Positions 1 to 7,528 of a stretch of DNA of 12,548 nucleotides are shown here, one piece after another. Numbering within the stretch: position 1 is the stretch's first letter; each line of letters starts with the position of its first letter. The notes under the pieces were generated by a model that was not told the DNA's origin, searched no databases, and worked only from the letters and a program-made list of their open reading frames with translations. The stretch comes from an uncultured Gemella sp. GTDB taxonomy: Bacteria; Bacillota; Bacilli; Staphylococcales; Gemellaceae. The DNA lies in NCBI GenBank assembly GCA_947254465.1, contig CAMYEU010000028.1, forward strand, positions 1 through 12,548, read 5' to 3'. The translations under genes and the position numbers were made by a program.

Positions 1-48
1 ACGAGATCCTGAGATGTTCGTGGGCTCGGAGATGTGTATAAGAGACAG
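1..48 (+). other. Nextera i7/Read 2 adapter (not genomic)
   Basis: This is synthetic library sequence. Positions 1-7 match the end of the Illumina P7 primer (ACGAGAT). Positions 8-15 (CCTGAGAT) sit where the i7 index belongs and, as I recall, equal index N715 read in the primer direction. Positions 16-29 match the Read 2 Nextera arm with one base missing (GTTCG for GTCTCG). Positions 30-48 are the exact 19-bp Tn5 mosaic end AGATGTGTATAAGAGACAG. Genomic sequence therefore starts at about 49. Confidence 0.98.
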
Positions 49-348
49 GGTGATGACTATGAAGTAGCTATGTCTAAACCATTCTTTATCGAAATTAATG
101 ATAAAGGTATTTCTAAAGGAGTATCTTTAGATTCATTATGTAAGAAACTTGGTTTAACAAATGAGAATGTAATGGCATTAGGTGATGGACTTAATGATTT
201 AAGTATGATTGAGTTCGCTGGTATGGGAGTTGCGGTAGATAATGCTAATCCTACTTTAAAAGAAGCGGCGAATTTTATTTCTAAGTCGAATGATGAAGAT
301 GGTTTTGCTTATGCTATTGAAAAATTTGTTCTTGGTAAAGATGTATAG
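49..348 (+). CDS. Cof-type HAD-IIB phosphatase, 3' fragment
   Basis: This is the last 99 residues of a haloacid dehalogenase-superfamily hydrolase of the Cof/HAD-IIB group, cytosolic enzymes that remove phosphate from sugar phosphates, FMN/PLP-like or other small phosphoesters. The fragment shows HAD motif IV, GDGLNDLSM, coded from 181, whose acidic residues bind Mg2+, preceded by the usual K-G-x-S/L-x-x-L segment (KGVSLDSLCKKLGL) and followed by the typical GVAVDNANPTLKEAANFI stretch. Family members are about 260-290 residues, so roughly two thirds, including the nucleophile Asp motif and the cap domain, lie outside the molecule. The frame stays open upstream into the adapter and a GTG at 34 could be taken for a start, but that codon is synthetic. 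rlmH begins 16 nt after the stop, so the two are probably co-transcribed. The exact substrate cannot be told. Confidence 0.9.
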   Translation, partial: GDDYEVAMSKPFFIEINDKGISKGVSLDSLCKKLGLTNENVMALGDGLNDLSMIEFAGMGVAVDNANPTLKEAANFISKSNDEDGFAYAIEKFVLGKDV

Positions 349-364
349 ATAGAAAGAGGTTCTG

Positions 365-841
365 ATGAAAGTAACTTTGATTTGTGTAGGTAAAGTTAAG
401 GAGAAATTTTATAGAGATGCTATAAAAGAATATGAAAAACGTCTTGGAGCATATATTAAGTTAAATACTATTGAAATTTCAGATGAAAAAGTAAAGGTAG
501 AGAATGATTCAGAAATAGCTCTAGCGATGGAAAAAGAGGGAAATAACATATTATCAAAAATTAAAGATAATCAATATGTTATTACTTTGGAAATTTTAGG
601 TAAGAATTTGTCAAGTGAAGAATTCGCATCAAAAATTGATAATTTAATGCTTACAGGTAAGAGTGATGTGGCATTGGTAATTGGTGGAAGTTATGGTCTT
701 TCTGACAGTGTGAAAAAGCGCAGTGATTTTGCATTATCATTTAGTAGAATGACGTTTCCACATCAAATGATGCGTGTTGTTTTACTTGAACAAGTGTATA
801 GAGCTTACCGTATAATAACAGGAGCAAGCTATCATAAATAA
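365..841 (+). CDS. rlmH: 23S rRNA pseudouridine1915 N3-methyltransferase
   Basis: RlmH is a small SPOUT-class (trefoil-knot) methyltransferase. It uses S-adenosylmethionine to methylate N3 of pseudouridine 1915 in helix 69 of 23S rRNA, acting late on the assembled 70S ribosome as a homodimer. The 158-residue product matches the usual length of about 155-160. Visible hallmarks are the N-terminal strand MKVTLICVGK, the cofactor loop IGGSYGL at residues 106-112, the knot segment FPHQMMRVVLLEQVYRA at about 131-147, and the conserved C-terminal YHK (156-158). The start at 365 is preceded by an AGAGG ribosome binding site at 355-359. It follows the HAD gene by 16 nt and is followed at once by a terminator, so it is the last gene of that transcript. 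Identification is firm. Confidence 0.97.
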   Translation: MKVTLICVGKVKEKFYRDAIKEYEKRLGAYIKLNTIEISDEKVKVENDSEIALAMEKEGNNILSKIKDNQYVITLEILGKNLSSEEFASKIDNLMLTGKSDVALVIGGSYGLSDSVKKRSDFALSFSRMTFPHQMMRVVLLEQVYRAYRIITGASYHK

Positions 842-845
842 TTGT

Positions 846-887
846 AAAGAGTGAGGTTGTCTTTTCAGGCAAGTTCATTCTTTTTTT
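846..887 (+). terminator. Rho-independent terminator after rlmH
   Basis: Arms 846-861 and 868-883 pair over 16 positions with one mismatch and some G-T pairs, around a 6-nt loop. The T-run at 881-887 follows. It starts 4 nt after the rlmH stop and separates the HAD-rlmH unit from the mrr unit. Confidence 0.85.
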
Positions 888-912
888 ACTATTAATTTAT
901 ACTGGTTTTTAG

Positions 913-918
913 TATAAT
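913..918 (+). promoter_or_regulatory. Candidate -10 box for the mrr unit
   Basis: A perfect TATAAT lies 38 nt upstream of the GTG start of the mrr-like gene and just after the rlmH terminator, so a promoter is expected here. No good -35 is seen at 16-18 nt spacing (TATTAA at about 890-895 is poor). The strength is therefore uncertain. Confidence 0.5.
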
Positions 919-956
919 AAAGGTGAAAGAACAGATGTAAGAAAGGAGGAGAGTTT

Positions 957-1835
957 GTGGATATATTTAAAATGACAACTAGTCAGAAAGATAATGTTAT
1001 TTCTAAAGAAATAATCATTGCTCTTAGAAAAAAAGGTGGAAGTGATACAAAGAGAGCAATAGTAGAGTATTTTAGAAAAAATTCTGAAGTTATAACCGAA
1101 GAATATATTGATTTTCGTCGTATTTCAGAGAAGAGTAATAATGAGTATTCACCTTTTAAGTTTTTCATTAATTTTAGTTTGAATTATTTAGAAAGAGCAG
1201 AATTTTTAAAGAAAAATGATAAAGTTTATACTTTAACAAGCAAAGGACGAGAAGCTGATCTTGAGTCTCTAGATTTTTCTGCTATATATAAAGAAATTAA
1301 TAAGGAAATTAAACGAAAAAAAGAGTTCGCTGATATAGAAGAAGTAGTTTCTGAAGATGAAAAAGAAATTGTAGAAGATCAGTGGAGAGATGAGCTAATT
1401 AGAAAATTAAAAAAATTCAGTCCAGCAAAATTTGAGATGTTTGCAAGAAAACTAGTCTCTAAGATGAATGTTGAAATGAATGAAAAGATAGGTATTCAAG
1501 TATCTAATGATGGAGGATTAGATGGGTTTGGATATATAACAAGTGATGATTTTCGAACTGCTAGAGTTGCTATTCAGGCAAAAAGATGGGAAGGGAATGT
1601 ACCTTCTCCAGAAATAGATAAGTTTAGAGGGGCAATGGATAAATATAATGCTGAATTTGGTATATTTATCACAACATCAAAATTCTCAAAGTCTGCTATA
1701 GAAGCGTCTCGCCAGGGGACTAGAACAATAACTTTAATTGATGGTGACATCATTGCCGATTTAGTAGCTAAATATGAATTATATGTTAAACCCGTAACAA
1801 CTTATGTATTAGATGAATTTTATGATATAGAATAA
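957..1835 (+). CDS. mrr: Mrr-type restriction endonuclease (likely type IV)
   Basis: This 292-residue protein has the two-part layout of Mrr. The N-terminal winged-helix-like half (about 15-105) includes AIVEYFRKNSE and ends in a VYTLTSKGRE wing typical of Mrr_N domains. A charged linker follows, then a PD-(D/E)xK nuclease domain (about 145-280). In the nuclease domain I read the catalytic Asp189 in GGLDGFGYI and the QAK triad at 207-209, followed by FRGAMDKYNAEFGIFITTS and LIDG, all standard Mrr_cat landmarks. Family members cut foreign or modified (often methylated) DNA in the cytoplasm. The start is the GTG at 957, because AGGAGG at 944-949 sits 7 nt before it; the ATG at 972 is too far. 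Arg codons are mostly AGA, unlike the CGT-rich valS. A membrane protein gene follows 14 nt later. Which DNA modification or sequence it recognises cannot be read from the sequence. Confidence 0.88.
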   Translation: MDIFKMTTSQKDNVISKEIIIALRKKGGSDTKRAIVEYFRKNSEVITEEYIDFRRISEKSNNEYSPFKFFINFSLNYLERAEFLKKNDKVYTLTSKGREADLESLDFSAIYKEINKEIKRKKEFADIEEVVSEDEKEIVEDQWRDELIRKLKKFSPAKFEMFARKLVSKMNVEMNEKIGIQVSNDGGLDGFGYITSDDFRTARVAIQAKRWEGNVPSPEIDKFRGAMDKYNAEFGIFITTSKFSKSAIEASRQGTRTITLIDGDIIADLVAKYELYVKPVTTYVLDEFYDIE

Positions 1836-1849
1836 GAGGAGGAATTTTT

Positions 1850-2638
1850 ATGTTTAATTTAGATGAGCATATGATAAGTCAAATAGGTACTATAGTTTTA
1901 ATTGTGTTGTTTATTGTATTACTTTTTGGATATATAATTACAGCAATATTTTCAAAAATTATGTTTGATATACTTGGGGTTAGGCCAGGACTTGCTTTTA
2001 TACCATTTTATAATACTTATAGAATCTATAAAGAATATAAAGGACGTGTTTGGAAGAGAAATTGGGGAATTGCCTATCTATTAACTTTTGCGTTTCCTAT
2101 GGCAATTATAGGAGGACTAGTATTTTCCCTAATTAACTTACCAATTACAGGTAGCAGATTCTATGAAGAATTTGCTACAACACTAATTTTAGGACTTGCC
2201 GTATTGATAATTGGTGGATTAGTAATCTCAGTGTTTAATTTTATTCTGTTATTTATTATGTATTTACCAATATTCGATACAAAAGGTAGAAGAATAGTAT
2301 TATATATCCAAGCTGGATTAACGATTTTATCTTTATTTAGTGGATATATTTTCCAAGGAGACCCTATATTAAGAAATATTTTCTCAGTAGCTCAATTTAT
2401 ATTCTCTATTGTCTTTATGGTTGTCTACTTTGTTGCTGCTACAGACATTAGAGATAGAATTAGAAGAGGTGAATATGTTCTTCAAGAAAAATTAGACTAT
2501 AGTAGTTTAAATAGTTATGAGATTAATTCTATTTTGAAGTCTCGTGATAGAAGATTGATTGTTCCAAATGTGTCTAATGAAGAAAATGAGTATCCTATTA
2601 CTAATAATGAAGAAATAAACAGAATTGAATATGTTTAA
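1850..2638 (+). CDS. Five-helix membrane protein of unknown function, paired with mrr
   Basis: I do not recognise a named function. The 262-residue product has about five hydrophobic segments (near residues 12-34, 73-95, 110-140, 150-168 and 177-197) and a hydrophilic tail of about 60 residues. That tail starts DIRDRIRRGE and ends rich in Asn and Glu, probably in the cytoplasm. Between helices 1 and 2 is the motif LGVRPGLAFIPFYNTYRIYK followed by VWKRNWGI. It resembles the 'P-x-YN-x-Y...K...W' pattern of DUF5684-like small membrane proteins, but that assignment is only by eye. There is no signal peptide cleavage site and no enzymatic motif I can see. GAGGAGG at 1836-1842 gives a strong ribosome binding site for the ATG at 1850. 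The 14-nt gap behind mrr and the shared terminator argue for one transcript, so it could partner the nuclease, though co-location alone does not show this. Confidence 0.75.
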   Translation: MFNLDEHMISQIGTIVLIVLFIVLLFGYIITAIFSKIMFDILGVRPGLAFIPFYNTYRIYKEYKGRVWKRNWGIAYLLTFAFPMAIIGGLVFSLINLPITGSRFYEEFATTLILGLAVLIIGGLVISVFNFILLFIMYLPIFDTKGRRIVLYIQAGLTILSLFSGYIFQGDPILRNIFSVAQFIFSIVFMVVYFVAATDIRDRIRRGEYVLQEKLDYSSLNSYEINSILKSRDRRLIVPNVSNEENEYPITNNEEINRIEYV

Positions 2639-2645
2639 TAAATAG

Positions 2646-2691
2646 AACTTAGAGGATTTGAATATGATGTTTGAATCTTCTGAGTTTTTTT
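2646..2691 (+). terminator. Rho-independent terminator after the mrr-membrane protein unit
   Basis: Arms 2646-2662 and 2670-2686 pair at all 17 positions (several G-T pairs) around a 7-nt loop, ending in a T-run at 2685-2691. It starts 7 nt after the stop codon and closes the two-gene unit. Confidence 0.9.
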
Positions 2692-2761
2692 GTGTAAGAT
2701 TTCAAGTGTTGTTTTTAATTTTTCAGTAAAGTGTTTAAAGTATTGTTAACTTACGATATTG

Positions 2762-2784
2762 ATATGTTAGATTTTCTAACGTAT
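2762..2784. repeat. Inverted repeat upstream of the symporter promoter
   Basis: ATATGTTAGA (2762-2771) and TCTAACGTAT (2775-2784) form a near-perfect 10-bp dyad (one G-T position) around TTT. No T-run follows and it ends just before the candidate -35 at 2786, so it looks more like a protein-binding dyad than a terminator. The binding factor is unknown. Confidence 0.5.
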
Positions 2785-2785
2785 A

Positions 2786-2816
2786 TTTACAATTGTAGTG
2801 TGTTTTAAAGTATAAT
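2786..2816 (+). promoter_or_regulatory. Promoter of the AGCS symporter gene
   Basis: A consensus -10 TATAAT lies at 2811-2816. Upstream, TTTACA at 2786-2791 (19-nt spacing) or TTACAA at 2787-2792 (18 nt) can serve as -35. It lies between the preceding terminator and the gene start at 2859, so a transcript from here would have a leader of about 35 nt. Confidence 0.65.
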
Positions 2817-2858
2817 AGAGAACGTAATATAACAAATTTAATGAGGAGTTGACTCTTA

Positions 2859-4289
2859 ATGGATAGATTTTTAGAATTATTAAGTACCGTTAATGACTTT
2901 ATGTGGACTTATTTCCTAATAGGGTTAGTAATGGTAACTGGTATTTATTTTACATTTAGTACTAAGTTTATTCAATTTACTTACATCAAAGAAATGTTCA
3001 GACTTATTACTGAAAAACCTAAAGTAGGCAAAGACGGAGAACAGAAAGGAGTATCTGCTTTCCAAGCATTTACAATCTCAGCTGCGTCACGAGTAGGTAC
3101 TGGTACAATTGCAGGGGTTGCTATTGCGATTGCAATGGGTGGACCTGGATCAGTATTCTGGATGTGGGTAATGGCGCTTTTTGGTGGAGCTTCATCTTTT
3201 GCCGAATCAACATTAGCCCAAGTATATAAAGTTCGTGACAGAAAAGGTGTTTATCGTGGGGGACCTGCTTACTATATGGAAAAAGGTCTTGGACAAAAAT
3301 GGATGGGTGTCTTATTCGCGATTGTTATTTCAATAACTTATGGTGTAGCATTCAACTCAGTTCAAACTAATACTATAGCTCAAGCGTTACAAGTTTATAA
3401 TATAGATAGTCATATTGCGGGGATTGCTTTATTAATTCTTACTATTTTCGTAATTTTTGGTGGAGTAACAAAAGTTGTAAAAATTACTCAATGGTTAGTA
3501 CCAGTAATGGCGGTAGCGTACTTATTTATCGTATTAGTTATTATGGTTATTAACATTGATAAATTACCTGGTGTTCTTGCTCAAATCGTGAAATCAGCAT
3601 TTGGTCTTGAACAAGTAGGTGGTGGAGTAATTGGTATGGGAACATCAATTCTTTTAGGAATTAAACGTGGTATGTTCACTAACGAAGCTGGTTTAGGATC
3701 TACTCCTAACGCAGCGGCAACTGCTGATAGTACTCACCCAGCTAAACAAGGATTTATCCAAACTCTAGGAGTTTACTTCGATACATGTTTAGTATGTACA
3801 GCAACAGCATTCTTAATTTTACTATATCCTGGTGTTGAATATGGTGCTGATAAGTTACAAGGTATCCAACTTACACAAGCTGCTTTAACTTCACAAGTAG
3901 GAAGCATAGGAACAATCTTCTTAATTGTAGCTATCTTCTTATTCGGATATAGTTCTGTAATTGGTAACTACTACTATGGAGAAACAAACATTCAATATTT
4001 GCTTCCTAAAAAATGGGCTGTAAATGTTTATCGTGTTATCGTATGTATCTTTGTGTATGTAGGAAGTGTATTAGATTTAAACTTAGTTTGGGGAATTGCC
4101 GATGTATCAATGGGGATTATGAGTTTACTTAACTTAATCGCTATTATCGGTCTTTCTGGTGTAGTTTATGTAGTATTAAAAGACTACGTGAAACAACATA
4201 AACAAGGAAAAGATCCAGAGTTTTATCTAGATAACTTACCAATCAAGTTAGATAATGCAACTGCATGGAAAAATAAAAAAGAAGACTAA
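2859..4289 (+). CDS. alsT: Sodium:alanine/glycine (AGCS family) symporter
   Basis: This is an integral membrane carrier that takes up a small neutral amino acid (alanine, glycine or, for Bacillus AlsT-type members, possibly glutamine) together with Na+. The 476-residue length fits the family (about 450-490). Landmarks are ASRVGTGTIAGVA at about 76-88, the family signature GGPGSVFWMWVMALFGG at 94-110, the AESTLAQVYK helix, and TNEAGLGSTPNAAATAD at about 274-290. Many hydrophobic helices span the rest, with a charged cytoplasmic C-terminus. The ATG at 2859 has GAGGAG at 2843-2848, 10 nt upstream. It has its own promoter and a strong terminator, so it is probably a single-gene transcript. The many well-used codons (TTC, AAC, CGT) suggest good expression. 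The family is firm; the symbol follows the Bacillus homologue and the true substrate is not settled. Confidence 0.92.
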   Translation: MDRFLELLSTVNDFMWTYFLIGLVMVTGIYFTFSTKFIQFTYIKEMFRLITEKPKVGKDGEQKGVSAFQAFTISAASRVGTGTIAGVAIAIAMGGPGSVFWMWVMALFGGASSFAESTLAQVYKVRDRKGVYRGGPAYYMEKGLGQKWMGVLFAIVISITYGVAFNSVQTNTIAQALQVYNIDSHIAGIALLILTIFVIFGGVTKVVKITQWLVPVMAVAYLFIVLVIMVINIDKLPGVLAQIVKSAFGLEQVGGGVIGMGTSILLGIKRGMFTNEAGLGSTPNAAATADSTHPAKQGFIQTLGVYFDTCLVCTATAFLILLYPGVEYGADKLQGIQLTQAALTSQVGSIGTIFLIVAIFLFGYSSVIGNYYYGETNIQYLLPKKWAVNVYRVIVCIFVYVGSVLDLNLVWGIADVSMGIMSLLNLIAIIGLSGVVYVVLKDYVKQHKQGKDPEFYLDNLPIKLDNATAWKNKKED

Positions 4290-4294
4290 TATTT

Positions 4295-4347
4295 AAAAAA
4301 GTACTTCGATGATGGAATTAGATTTCTAATCATTGAAGTACTTTTTT
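4295..4347 (+). terminator. Rho-independent terminator after the symporter gene
   Basis: A 19-bp stem forms from 4295-4313 and 4329-4347 with a single G-T position and a 15-nt loop. It begins with A6 and ends with T6, so it can act on both strands. It starts 5 nt after the symporter stop codon. Confidence 0.92.
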
Positions 4348-4379
4348 ATAATGTATAGATAGTTATATTTTCATTTTGC

Positions 4380-4408
4380 TTGCATTATAAAAAAAAGTAT
4401 GTTATTAT
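4380..4408 (+). promoter_or_regulatory. Promoter of the valS T-box leader
   Basis: TTGCAT at 4380-4385 and TATTAT at 4403-4408 are separated by exactly 17 nt. Transcription would start near 4415, just before the T-box stem I, which is where the leader must begin. An overlapping TTGCTT at 4376-4381 is an alternative -35 with longer spacing. Confidence 0.65.
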
Positions 4409-4435
4409 ATTAAACATATTTTAATTATAAAATAT

Positions 4436-4674
4436 ATGCGATGAGCCGATAAGTAAAAGTTCTTGCGTACCGTAGGATACAGAAAAGAAATCAGTGGTTG
4501 AGAGATTTCTCCTAGGCAGGACTTTGAAGTAGCCGGTGAGCATTTAGAGTGAAAGTAAGTAGCTTTAAACGTGGTTAGAGCGTTAATCTTATTAAGTGCT
4601 AATTTATATAATTAGAATAAAGGTGGTACCACGGAAACTTTCGTCCTTATGTAAGGATGGAGGTTATTTTTTTT
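4436..4674 (+). promoter_or_regulatory. T-box riboswitch (tRNA-Val responsive) controlling valS
   Basis: This leader RNA senses uncharged tRNA-Val. Stem I is visible: lower pairing CCG 4446-4448 with CGG 4534-4536, then a bulged specifier loop, then the helix AAAGTTCT (4456-4463) with AGGACTTT (4518-4525). In the loop, the 5' side shows the AGTA loop-E motif and the 3' side carries GAA-GTA-GC. The specifier triplet is GTA (4529-4531), a Val codon, matching the downstream gene. The T-box sequence (4616-4634, core AAAGGTGGTACCACGG) holds TGGT at 4624-4627, complementary to an ACCA tRNA end. The terminator alternative is a 13-bp hairpin, 4636-4648 with 4653-4665, followed by T8 (4667-4674). Uncharged tRNA-Val would stabilise the antiterminator and let valS be transcribed; charged tRNA gives termination. 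Confidence 0.95.
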
Positions 4675-4753
4675 ACCTAGAAAAAATATCACCAATATAA
4701 CTAGTAGAAGTAAAAATAATTAATAATAAAATAAAAATTTAGGAGGAACAGTC

Positions 4754-7396
4754 ATGACTGAAATGTCTACAAAATATAATCCGACCGAAGTAGAAAATAA
4801 TCGCTACAATTGGTGGTTGGAAAAAGAAGTTTTTAAAGCTGATAATAAAAGTAAAAAGAATCCATATACAATAGTAATTCCACCACCAAACGTAACTGGT
4901 AAATTACACATTGGGCATGCTTGGGATACAACTTTACAAGATATGTTAACACGTTACAAACGTCTTAAAGGATTTGATGTGCTTTATCTTCCAGGAATGG
5001 ACCATGCTGGTATTTCTACACAAGCTAAAGTAGAAGCTAAAATGCGTGAAGAAGGATTAAGTCGTTATGACTTAGGTCGTGAAAAATTCTTAGAGCGTGC
5101 ATGGGAATGGAAAGAAGAATATGCTGGATATATTCGTGCACAATGGGCTAAACTTGGATTAGGTTTAGACTACTCAAGAGAAAGATTTACATTAGATGAA
5201 GGATTAAATAAAGCAGTAACGAAAATTTTCGTAGATCATTATAACAATGGTACAATCTATCGTGGTGAGAAAATTATTAACTGGGATCCAGTTCAAAGAA
5301 CTGCGTTATCTAACATCGAAGTAATTCACAAAGATGTAGAAGGTGCATTTTATCACCTTAAATATTTCCTAGCTGATGGAAGTGGAGACTATCTAGAAGT
5401 AGCAACTACTCGTCCTGAAACTTTATTCGGAGATACTGCGGTTGCTGTTCATCCTGAAGATGAAAGGTATCAAAAATATATTGGTAAAACAGTTCTTTTA
5501 CCAGTAACAAACAAAGAAATTCCTGTTATTGCAGATGAATATGTAGAAAAAGATTTCGGAAGTGGTGTAGTTAAAATAACTCCGGCTCACGATCCAAACG
5601 ACTTTGAAGTTGGAGAACGTCATAATTTAGAACGTATCATCGTTATGGATGAAGGTGCCGTTATGAATGAACATGCTGATAAATATAACGGTATGGATCG
5701 TTTCGAATGTCGTAAAGCTCTTATCGCTGATTTACAAGAAAGCGGAGTATGCTTCAAGATTGAAAAACACCTTCACTCAGTAGGTCACTCTGAGCGTAGT
5801 GGTGCGGTTGTTGAACCATATCTTTCTAAACAATGGTTCGTTGACATGAAACCTCTTGCTGATAAAGTATTAGAAAATCAAAAAGATGCAGATAGAAAAG
5901 TTAACTTTTATCCACCACGTTTTGAAAACACATTAAACACTTGGATGGAAAATATCCAAGACTGGTGTATTTCTCGTCAATTATGGTGGGGACACCGTAT
6001 CCCAGCATGGTACCACAAAGAAACTGGTGAAGTTTATGTTGATGTAAATCCACCAAAAGATATTGAAAACTATGTTCAAGATGAAGATGTTCTTGATACT
6101 TGGTACTCTTCAGCTTTATTCCCATTCTCTACATTAGGATGGCCAGATTTAGAAAGTGAAGATTTCAAACGTTACTATCCAAATAGCTGTCTAGTAACTG
6201 GATATGACATTATCTTCTTCTGGGTTGCTCGTATGGTATTCCAAGGATTAGAATTTACAGGAACTCGTCCATTTGAAGATTGCTTAATCCACGGGTTAGT
6301 TCGTGATGAACAAGGTCGTAAAATGAGTAAATCACTTGGTAATGGTGTAGATCCAATGGAAGTAATCGAACAATACGGAGCTGATAGCTTACGTTACTTC
6401 TTAGCTACTAACTCAACACCAGGTCAAGACTTACGTTACTCAACTGAGAAAATCGAAGCTAGTTGGAACTATATCAATAAAATTTGGAACGCTTCTCGTT
6501 TCGTAATTATGAACCTTGAAGGTTTTGAATACAGTGATATTGATTTAACTGGAGAAAAAACATTAGCTGATAAATATATCTTAACAAAACTTGCTAAAAC
6601 TATTGAAGATTTCGAAAGATTATTTGAAAAATATGAATTTGGTGAAGCAAGCCGTATTCTATACAACTTTGTATGGGAAGAATTCTGTTCATGGTATATT
6701 GAAATTGCTAAGATTTCATTAAATAGTGAAGACGAAGCTGCGAAGAAAACTACTAAATCTATTTTAGTATATGTACTTGATGCTTCTCTAAAAATGTTAC
6801 ATCCATTTATGCCATTCGTAACTGAAGAAATCTGGCAACATATTCCTCACACAGGAGATAGTATTGTAACTAGTGAATTTGCTAAAGTTGATGCAAGTCT
6901 AGTATTTGAAAAAGAAACTGAAGATATGCAATTCATCCAAGACGTAATTACTGCAGTACGTAACATCCGTAGTGAAGTGAATGCGCCGATGTCTCGTGAG
7001 ATTCCTATTAAGATTAAATACTCACAAGATAGCGTAAAAGAAGTACTATTAAGTGGTAGTGCGTACCTAGAAAAATTTGCTCGTCCTAGCGAACTTATTA
7101 TTGAACGTGAAGTAGAAGCAAGTGAAACTGACATCAGTCGTATCTTACCAGGTGCTGAAATCTACGTTTCATTAAGTGATTTAATCGATGTAGACAAAGA
7201 AAAAGAACGTCTAGGAAAAGAATTAGAAAAATTACAACAAGAATTAGATAGAGTAAACAAAAAATTATCTAATGAAAAATTTGTAGGTTCTGCTCCAGAA
7301 GCGGTTGTAGCTAAAGAAAAAGAAAAACAAGCAACATATCAAGAACAATATGATAGTGTTAAAGAAAGAATAGCTGCATTAGATAATTTAAAATAG
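4754..7396 (+). CDS. valS: Valyl-tRNA synthetase
   Basis: This class Ia aminoacyl-tRNA synthetase attaches valine to tRNA-Val in the cytoplasm, using ATP, and edits mischarged threonine. The 880-residue length is standard. The Rossmann catalytic core carries the signature PPPNVTGKLHIGHAW with HIGH at residues 52-55, and KMSKS at 523-527. Between them lies the editing (CP1) insertion, with TTRPETLFGDTAVAVHPED as its usual start. The anticodon-binding helical domain follows at about 610-760. The last 70 or so residues (DVDKEKERLGKELEKLQQELDR...) form the coiled-coil arm that contacts the tRNA. AGGAGG at 4741-4746 supports the ATG at 4754 over the later ATG three codons on. In many Bacillales folC follows valS; here a terminator and a minus-strand gene follow instead. 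Expression is set by the T-box in front of it. Confidence 0.99.
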   Translation: MTEMSTKYNPTEVENNRYNWWLEKEVFKADNKSKKNPYTIVIPPPNVTGKLHIGHAWDTTLQDMLTRYKRLKGFDVLYLPGMDHAGISTQAKVEAKMREEGLSRYDLGREKFLERAWEWKEEYAGYIRAQWAKLGLGLDYSRERFTLDEGLNKAVTKIFVDHYNNGTIYRGEKIINWDPVQRTALSNIEVIHKDVEGAFYHLKYFLADGSGDYLEVATTRPETLFGDTAVAVHPEDERYQKYIGKTVLLPVTNKEIPVIADEYVEKDFGSGVVKITPAHDPNDFEVGERHNLERIIVMDEGAVMNEHADKYNGMDRFECRKALIADLQESGVCFKIEKHLHSVGHSERSGAVVEPYLSKQWFVDMKPLADKVLENQKDADRKVNFYPPRFENTLNTWMENIQDWCISRQLWWGHRIPAWYHKETGEVYVDVNPPKDIENYVQDEDVLDTWYSSALFPFSTLGWPDLESEDFKRYYPNSCLVTGYDIIFFWVARMVFQGLEFTGTRPFEDCLIHGLVRDEQGRKMSKSLGNGVDPMEVIEQYGADSLRYFLATNSTPGQDLRYSTEKIEASWNYINKIWNASRFVIMNLEGFEYSDIDLTGEKTLADKYILTKLAKTIEDFERLFEKYEFGEASRILYNFVWEEFCSWYIEIAKISLNSEDEAAKKTTKSILVYVLDASLKMLHPFMPFVTEEIWQHIPHTGDSIVTSEFAKVDASLVFEKETEDMQFIQDVITAVRNIRSEVNAPMSREIPIKIKYSQDSVKEVLLSGSAYLEKFARPSELIIEREVEASETDISRILPGAEIYVSLSDLIDVDKEKERLGKELEKLQQELDRVNKKLSNEKFVGSAPEAVVAKEKEKQATYQEQYDSVKERIAALDNLK

Positions 7397-7406
7397 TATA
7401 AGATAG

Positions 7407-7453
7407 AAAAGAGTGATTCGAAAATCGTATAGATTTTATCGAATCACTCTTTT
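7407..7453 (+). terminator. Rho-independent terminator after valS
   Basis: A perfect 15-bp stem (7407-7421 with 7439-7453) surrounds a 17-nt AT-rich loop that can extend the stem. T-rich sequence at 7450-7459 follows. It starts 10 nt after the valS stop and also faces the end of the minus-strand unit. Confidence 0.9.
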
Positions 7454-7491
7454 ATTTATTATGTAACGAATAGATATAGATTAACTGTAAT

Positions 7492-7527
7492 AAAAAAACT
7501 CTAGCTAGTTTTACCTAGCTTAGAGTT
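7492..7527 (-). terminator. Terminator of the minus-strand coiled-coil/LPNTG unit
   Basis: Read on the minus strand, a hairpin with arms AACTCTA-GCTAG type (7515-7527 with 7497-7508, one bulged base) is followed by a U-run made by the A7 at 7492-7498. It begins 1 nt after the stop codon of the 45-residue frame. That placement supports the small frame as the true last gene of this transcript. Confidence 0.8.
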
Positions 7528-7528
7528 C

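Noticed and set aside
34..48. GTG at 34 as the start of the HAD protein
   Set aside because: It lies in the Tn5 mosaic end of the sequencing adapter, so it is synthetic; the real gene begins outside the molecule.
983..1168. Minus-strand open frame inside mrr
   Set aside because: It is a shadow of the mrr frame, with no ribosome site and no recognisable domain.
4436..4674. A tRNA or other structured RNA gene before valS
   Set aside because: The fold, the T-box core and the terminator/antiterminator pair identify it as a T-box leader, not an independent RNA.
5901..7134. Several minus-strand open frames inside valS
   Set aside because: They lie wholly within a firmly identified gene, lack ribosome sites and carry no family motif.
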